A DNA stretch of 64,000 nucleotides, taken from positions 120,970,771 to 121,034,770 of the forward strand of contig JAUPFV010000001.1 of the NCBI GenBank assembly GCA_036936605.1. Reading direction: 5' to 3'. Every line of letters starts with the position of its first letter. Position 1 is the stretch's first letter. The notes under the pieces are model-generated. The model searched no databases. It was not told where the DNA came from and was given only the letters and a program-made list of their open reading frames with translations. This stretch comes from Limnanthes douglasii subsp. nivea. Taxonomy: Eukaryota > Streptophyta > Magnoliopsida > Brassicales > Limnanthaceae. Both the position numbers and the translations under genes were made by a program. Shown here piece after piece: positions 34,861 through 46,950 of this stretch.

Positions 34861-35345
34861 GTTATTCATAGCGTGATACATGTGTGAAATATCAAGAACG
34901 GTCTTCATCCCTACAAAGTTTCAAATCCATGTATGTTATCACAAATCAAGCAAATAACCACCTAAACGAATATTTAGATCCAACTTAACATATAGAACTA
35001 ACTATAATTCAAAAACAATAACATAAAAAATCACTTTTTTCAAACTACATATTAAACTCTAAATATCACTAAAAATACATATATAAAGTTAAACCAAAAT
35101 ATATCAATAAGTAAAGAATGCATACCTTGACACATTTGTAGAGTTGGGTTACAAAAATCTATAGTATAAAGTTTCAAAACTTGTTAGTTGAAGAGAGTTA
35201 GAGTTTATTCAAGAAATGTGGTTGAAATTATGAAGAAATACATTTTTATATTAGTTGCAGTATTGTATATGATAAGGGTCTCGCTTTAAGAAAATAAGTC
35301 TCATTATAGTCGGGTCTCATTTTAGCCTAGTTATTGAATATTTTG
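34860..35345. repeat. Long direct repeat, left copy (MULE flank)
   Basis: Aligns in the same orientation with 41820-42330. Shared words include ATCACAAATCAAGCAAATA, GAACTAACTA(T/G)AATTCAA, ATCACTAAAAATA, AATCAATAAGTAAA(G/A)AATRCATACCTT, TTGTAGA(G/A)TTG, GTTAG(T/A)(T/G)GA(A)GAGAGTT and TCTCATTATAGTCG(G/A)GTCTCATT. On the minus strand it contains a plausible splice donor after a leader-like exon (…AAGGTATGCAT), so it may be a duplicated 5' gene end. The pair encloses the FAR1/MULE remnant and its LINE insert. Confidence 0.7.
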
Positions 35346-35879
35346 CAACGGGAGAGGAGGAACCATTAATTAACCATCTGAAAACACAAGTCGAGGTACA
35401 TTTTTTAAATTTTCTACGGTTCATAGTGTTTTCTGCACGTATCAAACGCATGTTTTCCATATCCCGCACACCCAGATTGCGCATAATATGTCAAAATTGC
35501 GTATGTATGATGCAAGATTTTAGAGTAAATTAGACAAGTGTTCTTGCGCGAATGTAATGAAATTGCGCACGTCATACATGCGACTTTCCTTTAAATTATT
35601 ATATAATATGCGCGATTTTGGCCAACGTTATGCATGATTATGCACAAATTACATATATTTGGATATAATTTGTGCGAATTACGTTGATTTTGATATAATT
35701 CTGTGTATATCGTAGTATCTGAAACAACCACCATGTTTGATGGCCTGTTATACATATATTTTTACTACCACTAGTTTTTGCACCAAATTCGATTTGAATG
35801 CATGGGTTGAATCTAAAAACAATACGTTATGATTCATTATTACTATTGTTAAAGACAATGACGATAGTAGAATTGAGAA

Positions 35880-36600
35880 AAGTTCGAGGATGTATTTTAA
35901 GTGTGAGAAGTAAGGTGTTTATAAACCTAACCCCAAACCGGGGTTTGTGAAAAAGTCCCGACAATGTTTATAAAAAATGTGATTGTCCTTTCACGTTAAA
36001 AGGAAATTTAGTCATAAGAGTACCCGATTATTGGAGATTTCTAGTGGTAAACAGGAAACACAACCATGAACCATTTTTAAACTTGGATGGTCATTCCCAA
36101 GCCGCTTGACTAGAAACGGACAAAGAGGAGTTAGTCCGTAAACTCACGATAATCAGTTCTCGGCCAAAAGAGATATATCATGGTTTAAAGCTTAACACCC
36201 TGAAAATATATCTTTTATGCGGAAGATTTACAATATGCATCAAAAACACCATTTGGTCGATAAAGAGAACATAAACCAAATGTAATATTTGTTTGCTAAA
36301 TGAAAAGATCACCAATACTTAGTATGGGAGCGAACAAACGAAACAACAGACGAGATCCTCGACTTGTTTTTTGCACATTGTACAAGCATCGAGATTTTGC
36401 ACACATTTATCCTAGTTCTTGTAATGGATAGCACGTACAAGACTACAAGGTACAAGATGCATTTACTCAAAATTGTTGGTCAAACATTAATGAACAAGAC
36501 ATTTCGTACCGCGTTCCTTTTTAGGCTCCGAGAAGCAAGCAAACTACACGTTGGCATTGAGTGTTCTAAGGAGCGTCAAGACCTCAAGTAATCAAAAATC
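35880..36600 (+). pseudogene. FAR1/MULE transposase remnant, 5' part
   Basis: Frameshifted plus-strand pieces resemble the FAR1-type zinc domain and MULE transposase: CPFTLKGNLVIRVPDYWRF, VVNRKHNHEP, then a helix-rich segment with YVLIMDSTYKTNKYKM-like VLVMDSTYKTTRYKMHLLKI, and SEKQANYTLALSVLRSVK. The 'MDSTYKT' block contains the first catalytic Asp of the MULE DDE triad. Homology stops near 36600 and resumes after a LINE at 40855. Confidence 0.75.
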
Positions 36601-39600
36601 CGGTATTTGAAGCTACTTTTAGATGGTCAAGGGAAGGAGATCAAGATTTCAAGCGCGAGAAATCTTTTGTTGCGATCTTGGGAAATCAAAGAAAATAATT
36701 CATGCATGAAAAGGTGATTCAAGAGGTCAAAGAAGACTACATCGCAGTTCAATTCCAAAAAGCAGATAAGTCATCTCTTTTTTCTTTAACTAAATTTACT
36801 TTAATAGCAAAATTGTCATTCGGAAAACCATCACTAGAAGACTTTAAGATCCAGTTAAAGTCTTTCAAATTTGCTAGCCCTTTCAACGTAGTTATATGAG
36901 ACTATAGACATTTATTCATTGAATTTGATTTAGTTGAAGATGTTAAAATCTTCTGGAAAAAGACTCGTTAGGACTATAGGTAACCTGTCTTATAGAATAT
37001 TAAAAATGGTGCCCATAATTTTATCCCAAAATTGAATAACCAATTTCACATGTCTGGATAACATTGCCCAAATTGCCAGAAATACTATATAACAAGAATA
37101 CAGCTTACCATATTGCCAAAGCAGTTGGTACTCCTTTGGCAATATGGGTTCCAAATAATAATCGAGCCAGTTATAATATGTGCAAAACATGGAATTTAGT
37201 AGATATATCTAAATCTCTCCCCAAAAAAACTATGGAGTAGCTTTGGGGAGAGAGATGGTTTATGGCTGGATATCACATATCGTGGTATTCCTGCATAATG
37301 TAAAACTTGCAAACATATTGGTCATATTAATTCACATTGTCAAAAGGAATTTTTAAAAAAATTAAGTCAGAAGGAATTGAGGAATAATCAACATGCTCAA
37401 CCTAATAAAACTAAAGAAATTTGGACTGAGAAGGTTAAAACTACTAATTCAGAAACTCACATTATTAAAACTTCTATAGACAAAGTTACTGATAAGCCTG
37501 CTATTGATTTAACCAATTTAGACAATTCCTTAAATCTATATGATAAAAGTATAGATATAACTAATATAACTCTTCAACATCAATTAAAAACTCAATCTGA
37601 ATTAATTATGAATCAAAGCAAAAAACTACCTGATATAACTAGTATTGATGTGATTGAAGCAATTTAATCCATCAGAATTAAATATTCTTTTTATCCACAA
37701 AGAACTCACTTGTTCTCCTTCCATGGAAGAAATAAAATTAGCAATATCTGACCTCAAACCTACAGTATCTCTGGAGTTGATGGATTCAACTCCAAATTCT
37801 ACTTAAAATGTTGGCAATTATTAAATATGATATGTTTGAAGATACCAAAGCTTATTTCAACTTTTGTGTTCCTCCTCAAGGCATTTTTGCTACTGCATTA
37901 TGCTTATTTTCTAAAACTATCTCTCCTAAGAATTGGCAAGAATATAGACCAATCAGTCTCTGCACAGTATTCAACATAATATTGTCGAAGATCATTAACA
38001 CTTGATTGAGCAAAATCCTTCCCAAAATCATTTCAATAGAACAAGGGGCCTATGTAGAAGGTAGAAATATTCATGATAACATACTGATAACCCATGAATT
38101 ACTTCATGACGTTGACAAAAAGGCCATGGGATGAAACATGATTATTAATTTAGATATGTCTAAAACATTTAATATATTGAATTTCAAATTCATCTATCAA
38201 ATTCTTACAGCCCATGGTTTCAATGATCATTTTATTAGTCTAATACAAAAAGGAATAGAAAACATCAATTATTTTGTTATCATTAATGACCATTCTTTAG
38301 GATACTTTCCTTCCTCCAATGGTATCAGGAAAATATATCATATATCTTCTTACTTGTTTATCATTCCTAAAGAATTATTAATAAGAGGAATTAAGTTGTT
38401 AATGAACAAACAACCTTCCATGCAATATAAGTCTAGGGGCAGAATCAAAATTCATTGTCTAGCATTCGCTGACGATATAATTGTATTCTTTAATGGTTCA
38501 ATGGGTAACCTTAAACAAATCAGTGAATTCCTAAAAATTTACCAATCTATCTCTGGACAACAAGTTAATAAAGAGAAAACAACTTTTATAACTTCAAAAC
38601 AAGTTGACAAGAATAAGATTAATGTTATTGAGACAAACATTGGTTTTAAACATAAGCCTTTTCCCTTTAGATACTTAGGCATACAAATAGATACTAAACA
38701 TAATCTAATTTATTTTCAGAATCTTATAGATAAAGTTAGAAGTAAAATTATATATTGGAACTCAATTAATCTCTCATTTGGTGGTAGACTGATTTTAATC
38801 AAATCGGTACTACTTGCAATCCTTGCTTATCACATGCAAAGTATAACTCCCCCTAACAAAGTAATTTCTAAAATCAATGTAATAATGAATAAATTTTTAT
38901 GGGGACACAAAGAAGATAAGAAAAAAATAATATGGTCTCAATCGAATAACCTTTGTAAACATTTCGATAAAAATGGATTAAATATAAGAAGTCTTAAAGA
39001 TACTCAAAAAGCTATTTCATATAAACTGTGGTTTTCATTTATAACTAACAATTCACTATGGGCCAACTTATTACATCCCATATATTGTCCTGAAATGCAT
39101 CCCATACAAGCACAAAAGCAACAAAATGTATGAAAAGTTTGGAAAAGGTTACTTAATACCAGAGATACAACTGAATAACTCATTCAATAGATCCATGGTA
39201 CTGGTAACATTGATTTTGAGCTGATAAATGGCATAGCAATATTCCATTAATCACTCTATCAGTAAATAATTACAATCATTGGTACAAAAGTGTTAAAATT
39301 AAAGAATTTTGGAAAAACAATCAATAAAATATACTGAAACTCAGAAGCAATGTTCTTCAACACCATATTGACAAGATCTTAAAGATTTCTATTCATCCAA
39401 ATATGAAAGATAAATACATTTGGACACCTTCTACAGATGGGAGGTTCTCATTAAAAGCTATTTGGGATGATATAAGGGCCAAACATAAAAACTATAATTA
39501 GCAAAAGAATCTGGAACAAAATTTCTTCCAAGAAATGTTCTTTCATTACGTGGAAAGTCTTAAATGGATTAATTTCAGTAGGCTCAGTCCTTCAAAAGAA

Positions 39601-40834
39601 AGGATTTAATCTCTATTCTAAATGTTTAAACTGCCTAAATAGTGAATCAATATATCATTTGTTTGTTTCATGTTTAAGTTCTTGGCATGCTTGGTTATAT
39701 GTTTCTGATCTGTTTAATATAATGTTAAGTAAACACATGACCATTAAACATGTTGTGCATAATTGGTTCTCTTCATCTGCCAAACATATCCATATTAGGA
39801 CTATTATCCCAAACCTTTTTAGAAATAAAAGTAAACATGACAACATAAGTTACAATTCTAAATCCATCATTAATAATGTTATATATTTGGTTAATTCATG
39901 CTATATTAGTTATAAAAATTGGTCTGGTGACCTGAATGTAGCTACAAAACTGCATTGTTTCAATCATTTGAAAAAACAGATCAAGAGTACATATGTTAAA
40001 TGACACCCTCCATCATTAGGTAGATTAAACCTAAATTGTGATGGTGCTTCTCTATTGAATGAAGAATCTAGTTCTGGCTTTGTCCTTAGGAATCCGGATG
40101 GTAGTATGATAATTGCCAAATGAATAACATTAGGGAAATGCTCTCCTCTAGTAGCAAAGGCTAGATCTCTATTAGATGGTCTAATTTATTGCAAACAAAA
40201 TAATTATAACAAAGTTGATATAGAAATTGATTCACTAGTATTATTTAACATACTAAGTTTTGACTTTTATCATTGGTACTTAAAATTAGCTACTAAATGT
40301 TGTAGGATTCTAATTTCTTCTGCTATAGTTATAAAGAATATAGTTAGAGAACAGAATTTTGCGGCATACTAGGTGGTCAAACACACCATTAAAAACAAAT
40401 CTGACTGTCTCTTATTCCCTTCCAATCTTAAGGCTATTATTCACCTAGAAAGCATTGGAACTGGCTATATAATATTAAACACATAACATGTTAACTGTTA
40501 ATAACTTATGGCAAGGACTCCTTGACCAATATTGTTTACTTCTTGCAGGTGTAAGTATCTACAAAGATAATGAAGCAAAGTTATATTCAAAGGACTGAAT
40601 CAACGGAATGGAAACCACCTGGAGATGAAGAAGCAATAAACTAGAAGGTCGGCCAATTAAAGCCAACAAGCAGCATAATATGGACATCTAGAAGAGCCAA
40701 ACCAAACAAGCAGCTTCAACAATAACAGGGTTATAGTTGTGATTAACAATATGCTAAATCACATGTAATAAACATTCAACAATTGTATTTTTTATTCAAT
40801 ATCAATAAAATTCCTTTGGTGGTTAAAAAAAAGG
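36600..40834 (+). mobile_element. LINE A, degenerate L1-type retrotransposon
   Basis: Plus-strand non-LTR element inserted in the FAR1/MULE remnant. ORF1 traces (36640-37670): KREKSFVAIL, LKSFKFASPFNVVI, and a CCHC knuckle CKTCKHIGHINSHC near 37295-37340, as in DUF4283 gag proteins of plant LINEs. ORF2 (37690-39640): the SPGVDGFNSKF-like RT entry block, NWQEYRPISLCTVFN, then a single open stretch 38138-39133 with the catalytic FADDIIVFF (38465), FRYLGIQID and SFGGRLILIKSVL. zf-RVT-like CLNCLNSESIYHLFVSC follows (39625-39680), and an RNase H remnant near 40030-40440 (LNCDGAS). It ends in an A-run at 40826-40833. No target duplication was recognised; many stops. Confidence 0.85.
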
Positions 40835-40849
40835 ACCGTCGTGACGAAT

Positions 40850-41260
40850 AATATTTGTGAATTTCTAATATTATTGTAAGTGATATGGAGTTGGCGTTGA
40901 TGCATGTTATTGAGAAGATATTTCTGGGTACCATCCATATGTTATGCAAATTACATATAAAACATTTTATCGTATCCTATTATTTTTTGTCAAAACAGAA
41001 TTTGGGGAGGAGTTTATCGATTTTTATAAAACGGCTTCCCAATCGTTATCTCAACAAAAATAAAATGAATCGTGCTCGTCTTTATATGTTATCTCTCTAG
41101 AAATGCATCGATGATATGAACGTTGATAGTCCAATGCGTAAAACAGTGGAGTGGCGGACCAAAACACGTCCTTATCACCTTATCTATAATCCTACTATGT
41201 CGAGTAAGATCTCAAGTGTGATGAGTAGAGTACATCGCATAGCAGTGTAACTATGGTCTC
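40850..41260 (+). pseudogene. FAR1/MULE transposase remnant, 3' part
   Basis: IIVSDMELALMHVIEKIF, then HMLCKLHI, match the MULE block 'viVTDRElALmnAi..vFP...h.LC.wHi', which follows the 'Y.WAL..L' block found just left of the LINE. So the two halves belong to one transposase split by LINE A. The C-terminal part decays after 41100. Confidence 0.75.
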
Positions 41261-41319
41261 GCCTACATAATATTTAAAAAAAATTAACCAAAATATAAGA
41301 TATAATTTGCTACACAATA

Positions 41320-41610
41320 AACCATCAAAAGTAACTTGTATTGCTGTTAAAAATGTTATACGCCTTATGATGTTTATACTCGTTCATGCCTGAGTACAAA
41401 TTCAGAACATGCGGATTGAACCTCTGGAAACGATTATCTGGAGTATCATATCGTTGTTGAACGACATGCATACGACTGTGTCGTTCAACTCTAACAGACC
41501 TTGAACTAGGTCTTCGCTCCTGAGTACGATCATCGTCCGTCGACTCACAGTCTGATCCTGAAGGAGAACAATTTCTTCAACGAGTACTCATACTGAAAGT
41601 ACAATAAACA
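41320..41610 (-). pseudogene. Degenerate coding-like fragment next to the MULE remnant
   Basis: On the minus strand one frame reads DCESTDDDRTQERRPSSRS, then RFQRFNPHVLNLYSGMNEY over about 80 codons with a single stop near its start. Base composition is less AT-rich than the surroundings, and charged residues are evenly spread, as in real protein. The family is not recognised. Upstream on the same strand, in the repeat at 41820-42330, lies a leader-like segment with a splice donor, so this may be the remains of a gene's second exon. Confidence 0.35.
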
Positions 41611-41819
41611 TCTTAGCTTATACTAAAAATTATCTCAAATAATTTAAAACATCATAATATGTATTAATATAATGAATTGAAAGTATTACATAACAAAAAC
41701 AAATAAACAATAGATTTTGCGCATATTGCCCGCATAATTTTTGGTAAAATTGTGCAGACAATGTGCGCAATTGTGCACAACTATTTATGTGCTTAGCAGC
41801 TGGATTCGCGCATTCAGGT

Positions 41820-42330
41820 TGCGCGAATCCGGATGTTCACCGTACGATGAATGCACAATTTTGCACGAACAACCTTCAAAACTTCAAACTTTCAAATCTA
41901 TACATGTTACCCCAAATCAAGCAAATAGACTACCTAATCGAAAATGTAGGCCTAACCTAACGTATGAACTAACTAGAATTCAAACAATAAATATATATTA
42001 AAAAAAATCAAACAAAACATTTAAATCTAAACATCACTAAAAATATATATCAAATTAAAAATAATCAATAAGTAAAAAATACATACCTTAACCGAGTTGT
42101 AGAATTGAATTTGGAAAATCTTAAATTTTCAAATTTGGTAGTTAGAGAGAGTTTAGGTTTGAATATGGAGTTTTGGCTGATTTTTTCATTATAGAAAATA
42201 GGTTTTATATCCATGGTATTTTTGCAATTAATAAAGGTCTCGTATTATCCAAACTGTGTCTCATTATAGTCGAGTCTCATTCTAGTCGAGTCTCATTCTA
42301 ATTAGAATGGGTCTCATTATAGACTAACTC
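41820..42330. repeat. Long direct repeat, right copy (MULE flank)
   Basis: Second copy of 34860-35345. It ends with a cluster of TCTCATT(A/C)TAGTCGAGTCTCATT words at 42250-42325. On the minus strand, TCTACAACTCGGTTAAG|GTATGTATTT looks like an exon end with a canonical donor. Confidence 0.7.
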
Positions 42331-42984
42331 TTTGTTTTTTAGCTTTGAACAAAATCTCGAAAAAATCTAGTTGTTCATTTTTTTGAGAAACAGACTCTAT
42401 CTCAATTCTTGAAATTTTATTTTCTAAAAAATAAAATTAATCAAAATAATTTTACTCCAAAAAAGCATATAATTGAATCTAAAATAAATAAAAAATCTAA
42501 TTAAACATACTACTTCAAAACATTCCAAAATTATTCTAAAACCAACTCAAACACTTCACAATTATTTTAATTCATAATATCTTTAAAATATCAATTTAAG
42601 TGAGAATAAAAATGCAAATATCAAAGTTTAAAGATTTATTGATTGCCAAAACTCAAAAAATACATAAAATGGATAAAACAACCAAAATTACAACAATTAA
42701 GTTTGTTTATATTCGAAACATGCGAATTCTCGCACGATTCGTGTGCAAATCTGTCTGTTTTACACACTTTGGATGCGCGAACCTGGTAGTTTTGCACATT
42801 CTGGTTGCGCAAATCCGATAATTTATCACATGTTTTATGCGCGAAACTTCTCGACAACCATGACCTTTCTAACAAACTCAAATCCTGCATTTCAAACATA
42901 CTTAGTACAAATAAGCATCCAAAACATAGATTACTTCACCTATTATAAACAATACAACTATAAATCAAACAACACACACACATA

Positions 42985-43020
<36 letters not shown>
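42331..43020. other. AT-rich spacer with CG-word cluster and dinucleotide repeat
   Basis: No gene. At 42720-42850 it repeats the GCGCGAA / TTGCGC(A/G)AATCCG words seen at 41810-41840. At 42971-43017 an (AC)n tract passes into an (AT)n tract. Confidence 0.5.
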
Positions 43021-44430
43021 TGTTTGATACCAGTAGTGCATTTACGGTCATTATTCCAATCAACACTACTATAGGGCCGCATGTCGAGTGAAGAAGTAAG
43101 AGAAAACAAAATGGTGTGGAATTGAGTGCCACGAATATATCTCAATGTACGAAAAACAGTTCCCTGTAGACAAAATTAGAAGCAATAACAAACTGACTAA
43201 CCACATGAACAACATGAGTTATATCTGGGCAAGTAACTGTAAGATAAAACTAAGATCCTCACAAGAGTATGATATAAAGTCGGGTCCGATAAAATAACGT
43301 CTTTAGTTGGAGAATATCGTCATGTTCTTAGAAAGTCACGCTCGCTGAAATCGGTAAGATGTATATTTAATCATAGAAATGATATAACCTCTCTAAGACT
43401 GAGCCACCTCAATGCCTAAAAAATAACGTAACAATCCTAAATCATTCATCGCAAAACGATGAGCCAAATCAAGTTTTAATGTCTCAATTCCATCAATATT
43501 ATTAGCTTTAATAATAATATAATCTACATATAAGGATAAAATCATTCATCATGCACTCGTACATCTGATAAATAAAGACGAATCGTGATTACTAGTATGT
43601 AATATCACATGACGAAATACATATAGCTTCTAACTAGTGGGATCATAACAATGATAACCCTTCTGTGTAACATCATAACCTATGGGGATTCAATTAATCA
43701 CATAAACAGCTGCCAAAATTACTTCTCCTAAAAAAAGTAAGAACTTGAGCTCATAAAAGGAAAGAACGAGCACTCTCAATAAATTGACGATCTATTATTT
43801 CCGCAACACCATTTTGTTGAGAGATATTAATACATGATGATTATTTTATGGTACTATCGGATGCAAGTAACTGATTGAAATCATTGGAGGTACATTCACC
43901 CCCTAAGTCACACCTGAAGTATTTTATCACAAGATAGTGTTGGGTCTTAACAAGTGATCTAAATTCTCTAAATATTCTAAGAAAATATGACCTTCGTTTC
44001 ATAAAAAATCCTATGTGTATCGAGTATAATCATCAATAAAAGATACATAATATGACGAACCATTCTTTGTGGAGATAAAAGATGGACCATAGACATCAGA
44101 ATGAATAATATCAAAATAAGCAATAAAAGATGTGAAACTTTGATTAAACGGTAAATTATATTTTTTTCCAGTTTACAATCACCACAATTCGATATATTAC
44201 AAGTGTTTAATTGACCCAAAGCACCTGTAGATACTAAAAACTTCAAACATGACGTAGATAAATATCCCAGACAAAATTTCCAAAGGTAAAACTCATACGG
44301 CAAAGGACTCAAACAAAACAAAGACAAATAAACACCAGAGGCAACAATATCAGTCATGTATGATATTTCACTATCAACACCATAGACATCCACATCCGTT
44401 ACTTTGATTTTTTGTTCTAAACTATAAAGA
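43020..44430 (-). mobile_element. Decayed Ty1-copia pol remnant
   Basis: Minus strand, reading from 44430 down. The GAG-pre-integrase zinc region has WKFCLGYLSTSCLKFLVSTG and CNISNCGDCKLEKN, followed by degenerate integrase (43560-44150). Next is RT, ending with FAMNDLGLLRYFLGIEVAQS (about 43390-43460), then PDITHVVHVVSQFV and MRYIRGTQFHTILFS, and RNase H with SVDWNNDRKCTTG (43020-43150). This is copia order (integrase before RT). Numerous stops; LTRs were not seen. Confidence 0.78.
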
Positions 44431-44459
44431 TTCCCTCTTTCACGGTTATAGATTACAAG

Positions 44460-46950
44460 TCGCGGGTCATGTGCGACGTTGTCTTACTACTCAATATTGA
44501 TTATGAGACTTTTACCACTGAGATCAAGTTACGTAAAAGTATCAGGTTGGGTCTTGGTTTTCTTCGGACTAAGTTTAGCAAACTGGTCTACCACGACAGC
44601 AACGCTTCCATCACTGGCGATATGGTACATCTGGCCATGCATGCATATATTCTTCATATGTTTGGTTACATTCTATTTACTGATAAAATTAACTTGTACA
44701 TCAATTTTAAATATGTATTCCAATTACAAGACTTGACCATACAAGTTAGATGTTATGCTTGGGGCAATGCGGTGTTGGTGTATTTGTATCATCATCTTGG
44801 AAAAGGCTCCCTTCGAGCTAAGACGACTATGAGCGGGTGTATCACTCTTCTTGATACGTGGATACGAGACCATTTGTTTCAGTTCGTCCAGTTACGTGTG
44901 TGAGTTACATAGAGCACCTGCCGATTATTGCAAGATAATATACAAGTGCGTTCATTTCTGATTTCCGGACCAAACTGAACTAGAGGATTATAATCAGCAA
45001 TCTGCAGGAAAGAGATGTAAGTTTTAAAATTTTCTAACATTTAATTAATTAATATATATTAATTCTTAAAATTCTTGTTTAATACATGTTGATTAGTATA
45101 TAATTTTAGTAATAGAACGAGTACTTGTTTAATATATGAGTAGCAAACATGTTAGACTCTTTTCCATACTTTTAGGTTTATAAGAATGAAAAACAAAACT
45201 AGGTTTGATATACGAGTAGCAAACATGCTAGACTATTTTTAATACTTCAAGATTTATAAGAATGGAATAATATAAATATGATTGCTATTGTTTTATTGTT
45301 TCGTTGTTGGTTGTTTGGGGTGGATGATAACAATTTGAAATCCTCATTTATGTTATTGTTTGATAATTTTATTTTGCATGTCTTTTTTTAGCCTTACGGT
45401 CATACTCGATCATTTCCCATTAAAGGAAATACTTCGGTATCATGGTATCATTACGGGTATTAAGTGTTCGCAGGCGTACCATCCCGATCAAGCTTTGAAG
45501 AAATTCAGACACGTTCAGGGTTGTTCTTTGCTTCAGTTAGGGGTGGCGATGAGTCAGATTGTGTACAAGTATTGTTAAACCCGTGACCTATCCCATTTTG
45601 TTTTAAATATTCGTTGGGTTCGGGTATCCATTCGGGTAAACAATTTTGTTTCCAAGCTTAAACTCATCGCTTCAAATACCCACCGACGAGTACCAAATAA
45701 AAATTTATTTGTCTATACAACGACAACGACGACGACGTACCCTTAAGTTTACAACATATATAATACATACTCTTAAGTTTACAACATACAACATACAAAC
45801 TCTTAAATTTAGTAACAGATCTAAACAGACAATAAAAAATTATAAAACATATTTATTATTTACGATTTATATTTATTTACATTTTTAATAAATTATATTT
45901 TTTTAATATACAAATTTATTTAATAAATTATATTTTTTTTATAAAACTTTATTCAATTTAAATCTTTATATTTATTAAACATAAACTAATTTTAAATAGT
46001 TTAAAATATAATAAAGTATAAATTAATGATAAAATTATCAAAAATAAAATAATGAATACATAAATTATAAAAAATAAAGAATAAAAAAAAATCGAATTCT
46101 ATTATAATATATATTTAGAACTTATAAATTAATTATATATCATGTATTAATTTTAAATTACTAGAATAACTAACAAATATCATGTCCCGTAAGAAATTTC
46201 TTAAACCCACAATCCATCTCCAACCCGCCGGGCAGTAAATTTTCAAACCCACAACCCATCTTTGAGAAATTTTTATAACCTATAACCCATCCCATCGGTC
46301 GACTTAAGTCAAGTACTCGCGGGTTCAAGAAAAATTGCCTATCTCTAGTTTTAGTTGTGTATAATGCAAAACAAGAGAAAAAGAAAACCCAAGACGATGA
46401 TATATGCGTTTGATATGGATGACTGATAGTATTTGCATATTTTTATGCTACTTCATATGTTCACGAGACCTACTATTAGAGACGATATGTATTCGTTGTG
46501 TACTCTTATGCATCTTATGTCTTATCAGTTAGTTACTTGATATAATCTCGTTAACACAATGATATACCCAATAGACGATTATGTGCACGAATACCGCAAT
46601 GGTGATGTTATACGACATTTTCCTACCGGCCAACGTAAGATTTTGTTATTTCCTAGAGTTTCTGAGTTTGAGGGGGATTTTGATTGTATTACTGAGGTGT
46701 ACGAAGATATTTGTCTATTCTGAGGGGACAAAGTTAGACATTATAGTTTCGTGTTTGTTTTTAGAAATTTTTGTTTCATATTTGTTATTATTAGCTATTT
46801 GGTCTCATTTTCGTTTGAAGATATTACGTTTTTTTTTATCTACTTGACGTTGTTTTTAGACTTTTGTGTTTTATATTCACATTTCTTTTTGTTAAAATAT
46901 TTGTTTGTTGTTTATCAATACGTTCACATTATAGTTGCATTAAAGTACTA
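44460..46950 (+). pseudogene. Plant mobile domain (PMD, MAIL-like) pseudogene
   Basis: The ORF at 44469-44903 has RKSIRLGLGFLRTKF, DASITGDMVHLA-like NASITGDMVHLAMHAYILHM, YILFTDK and RCYAWGNAVLVYLYHHLGKG, matching the aminotransferase-like plant mobile domain of MAIN-like proteins. This domain is also spread by Mutator and Gypsy elements. A weaker continuation lies at 45390-45530 and, after a hAT insert, from 46348 onward. A tandem duplication of about 78 bp lies at 45125-45270 in what may have been an intron. Stops and shifts make it a pseudogene. Proximity to the FAR1/MULE remnant suggests it came with a mobile element. Confidence 0.65.
45538..46347. mobile_element. hAT-type non-autonomous element (810 bp)
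   Basis: Starts TAGGGGTGGCGATGAGTC and ends ATTGCCTATCTCTA, imperfect inverted ends of the hAT 'TAGGGGTGGCAA' type. The flanks are GCTTCAGT (45530-45537) and GTTTTAGT (46348-46355), matching at 6 of 8 bases, the 8-bp target duplication expected for hAT. Subterminal sequence is rich in GGGTTCGGGTATCC / AACCCGCC / ACCCATC words on both sides, and the centre is very AT-rich. No transposase was seen. Confidence 0.75.

Noticed and set aside
37110..37145. Perfect 12-bp inverted repeat ATATTGCCAAAG / CTTTGGCAATAT with a 12-nt loop
   Set aside because: It lies inside LINE A ORF1-like sequence (IAKAVGTPLAIW block); no run of T or other sign of a functional hairpin, so probably a chance result of coding sequence.
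36990..37190. 66-codon minus-strand ORF
   Set aside because: Shadow of LINE A ORF1; the plus strand carries the recognisable gag-like blocks.
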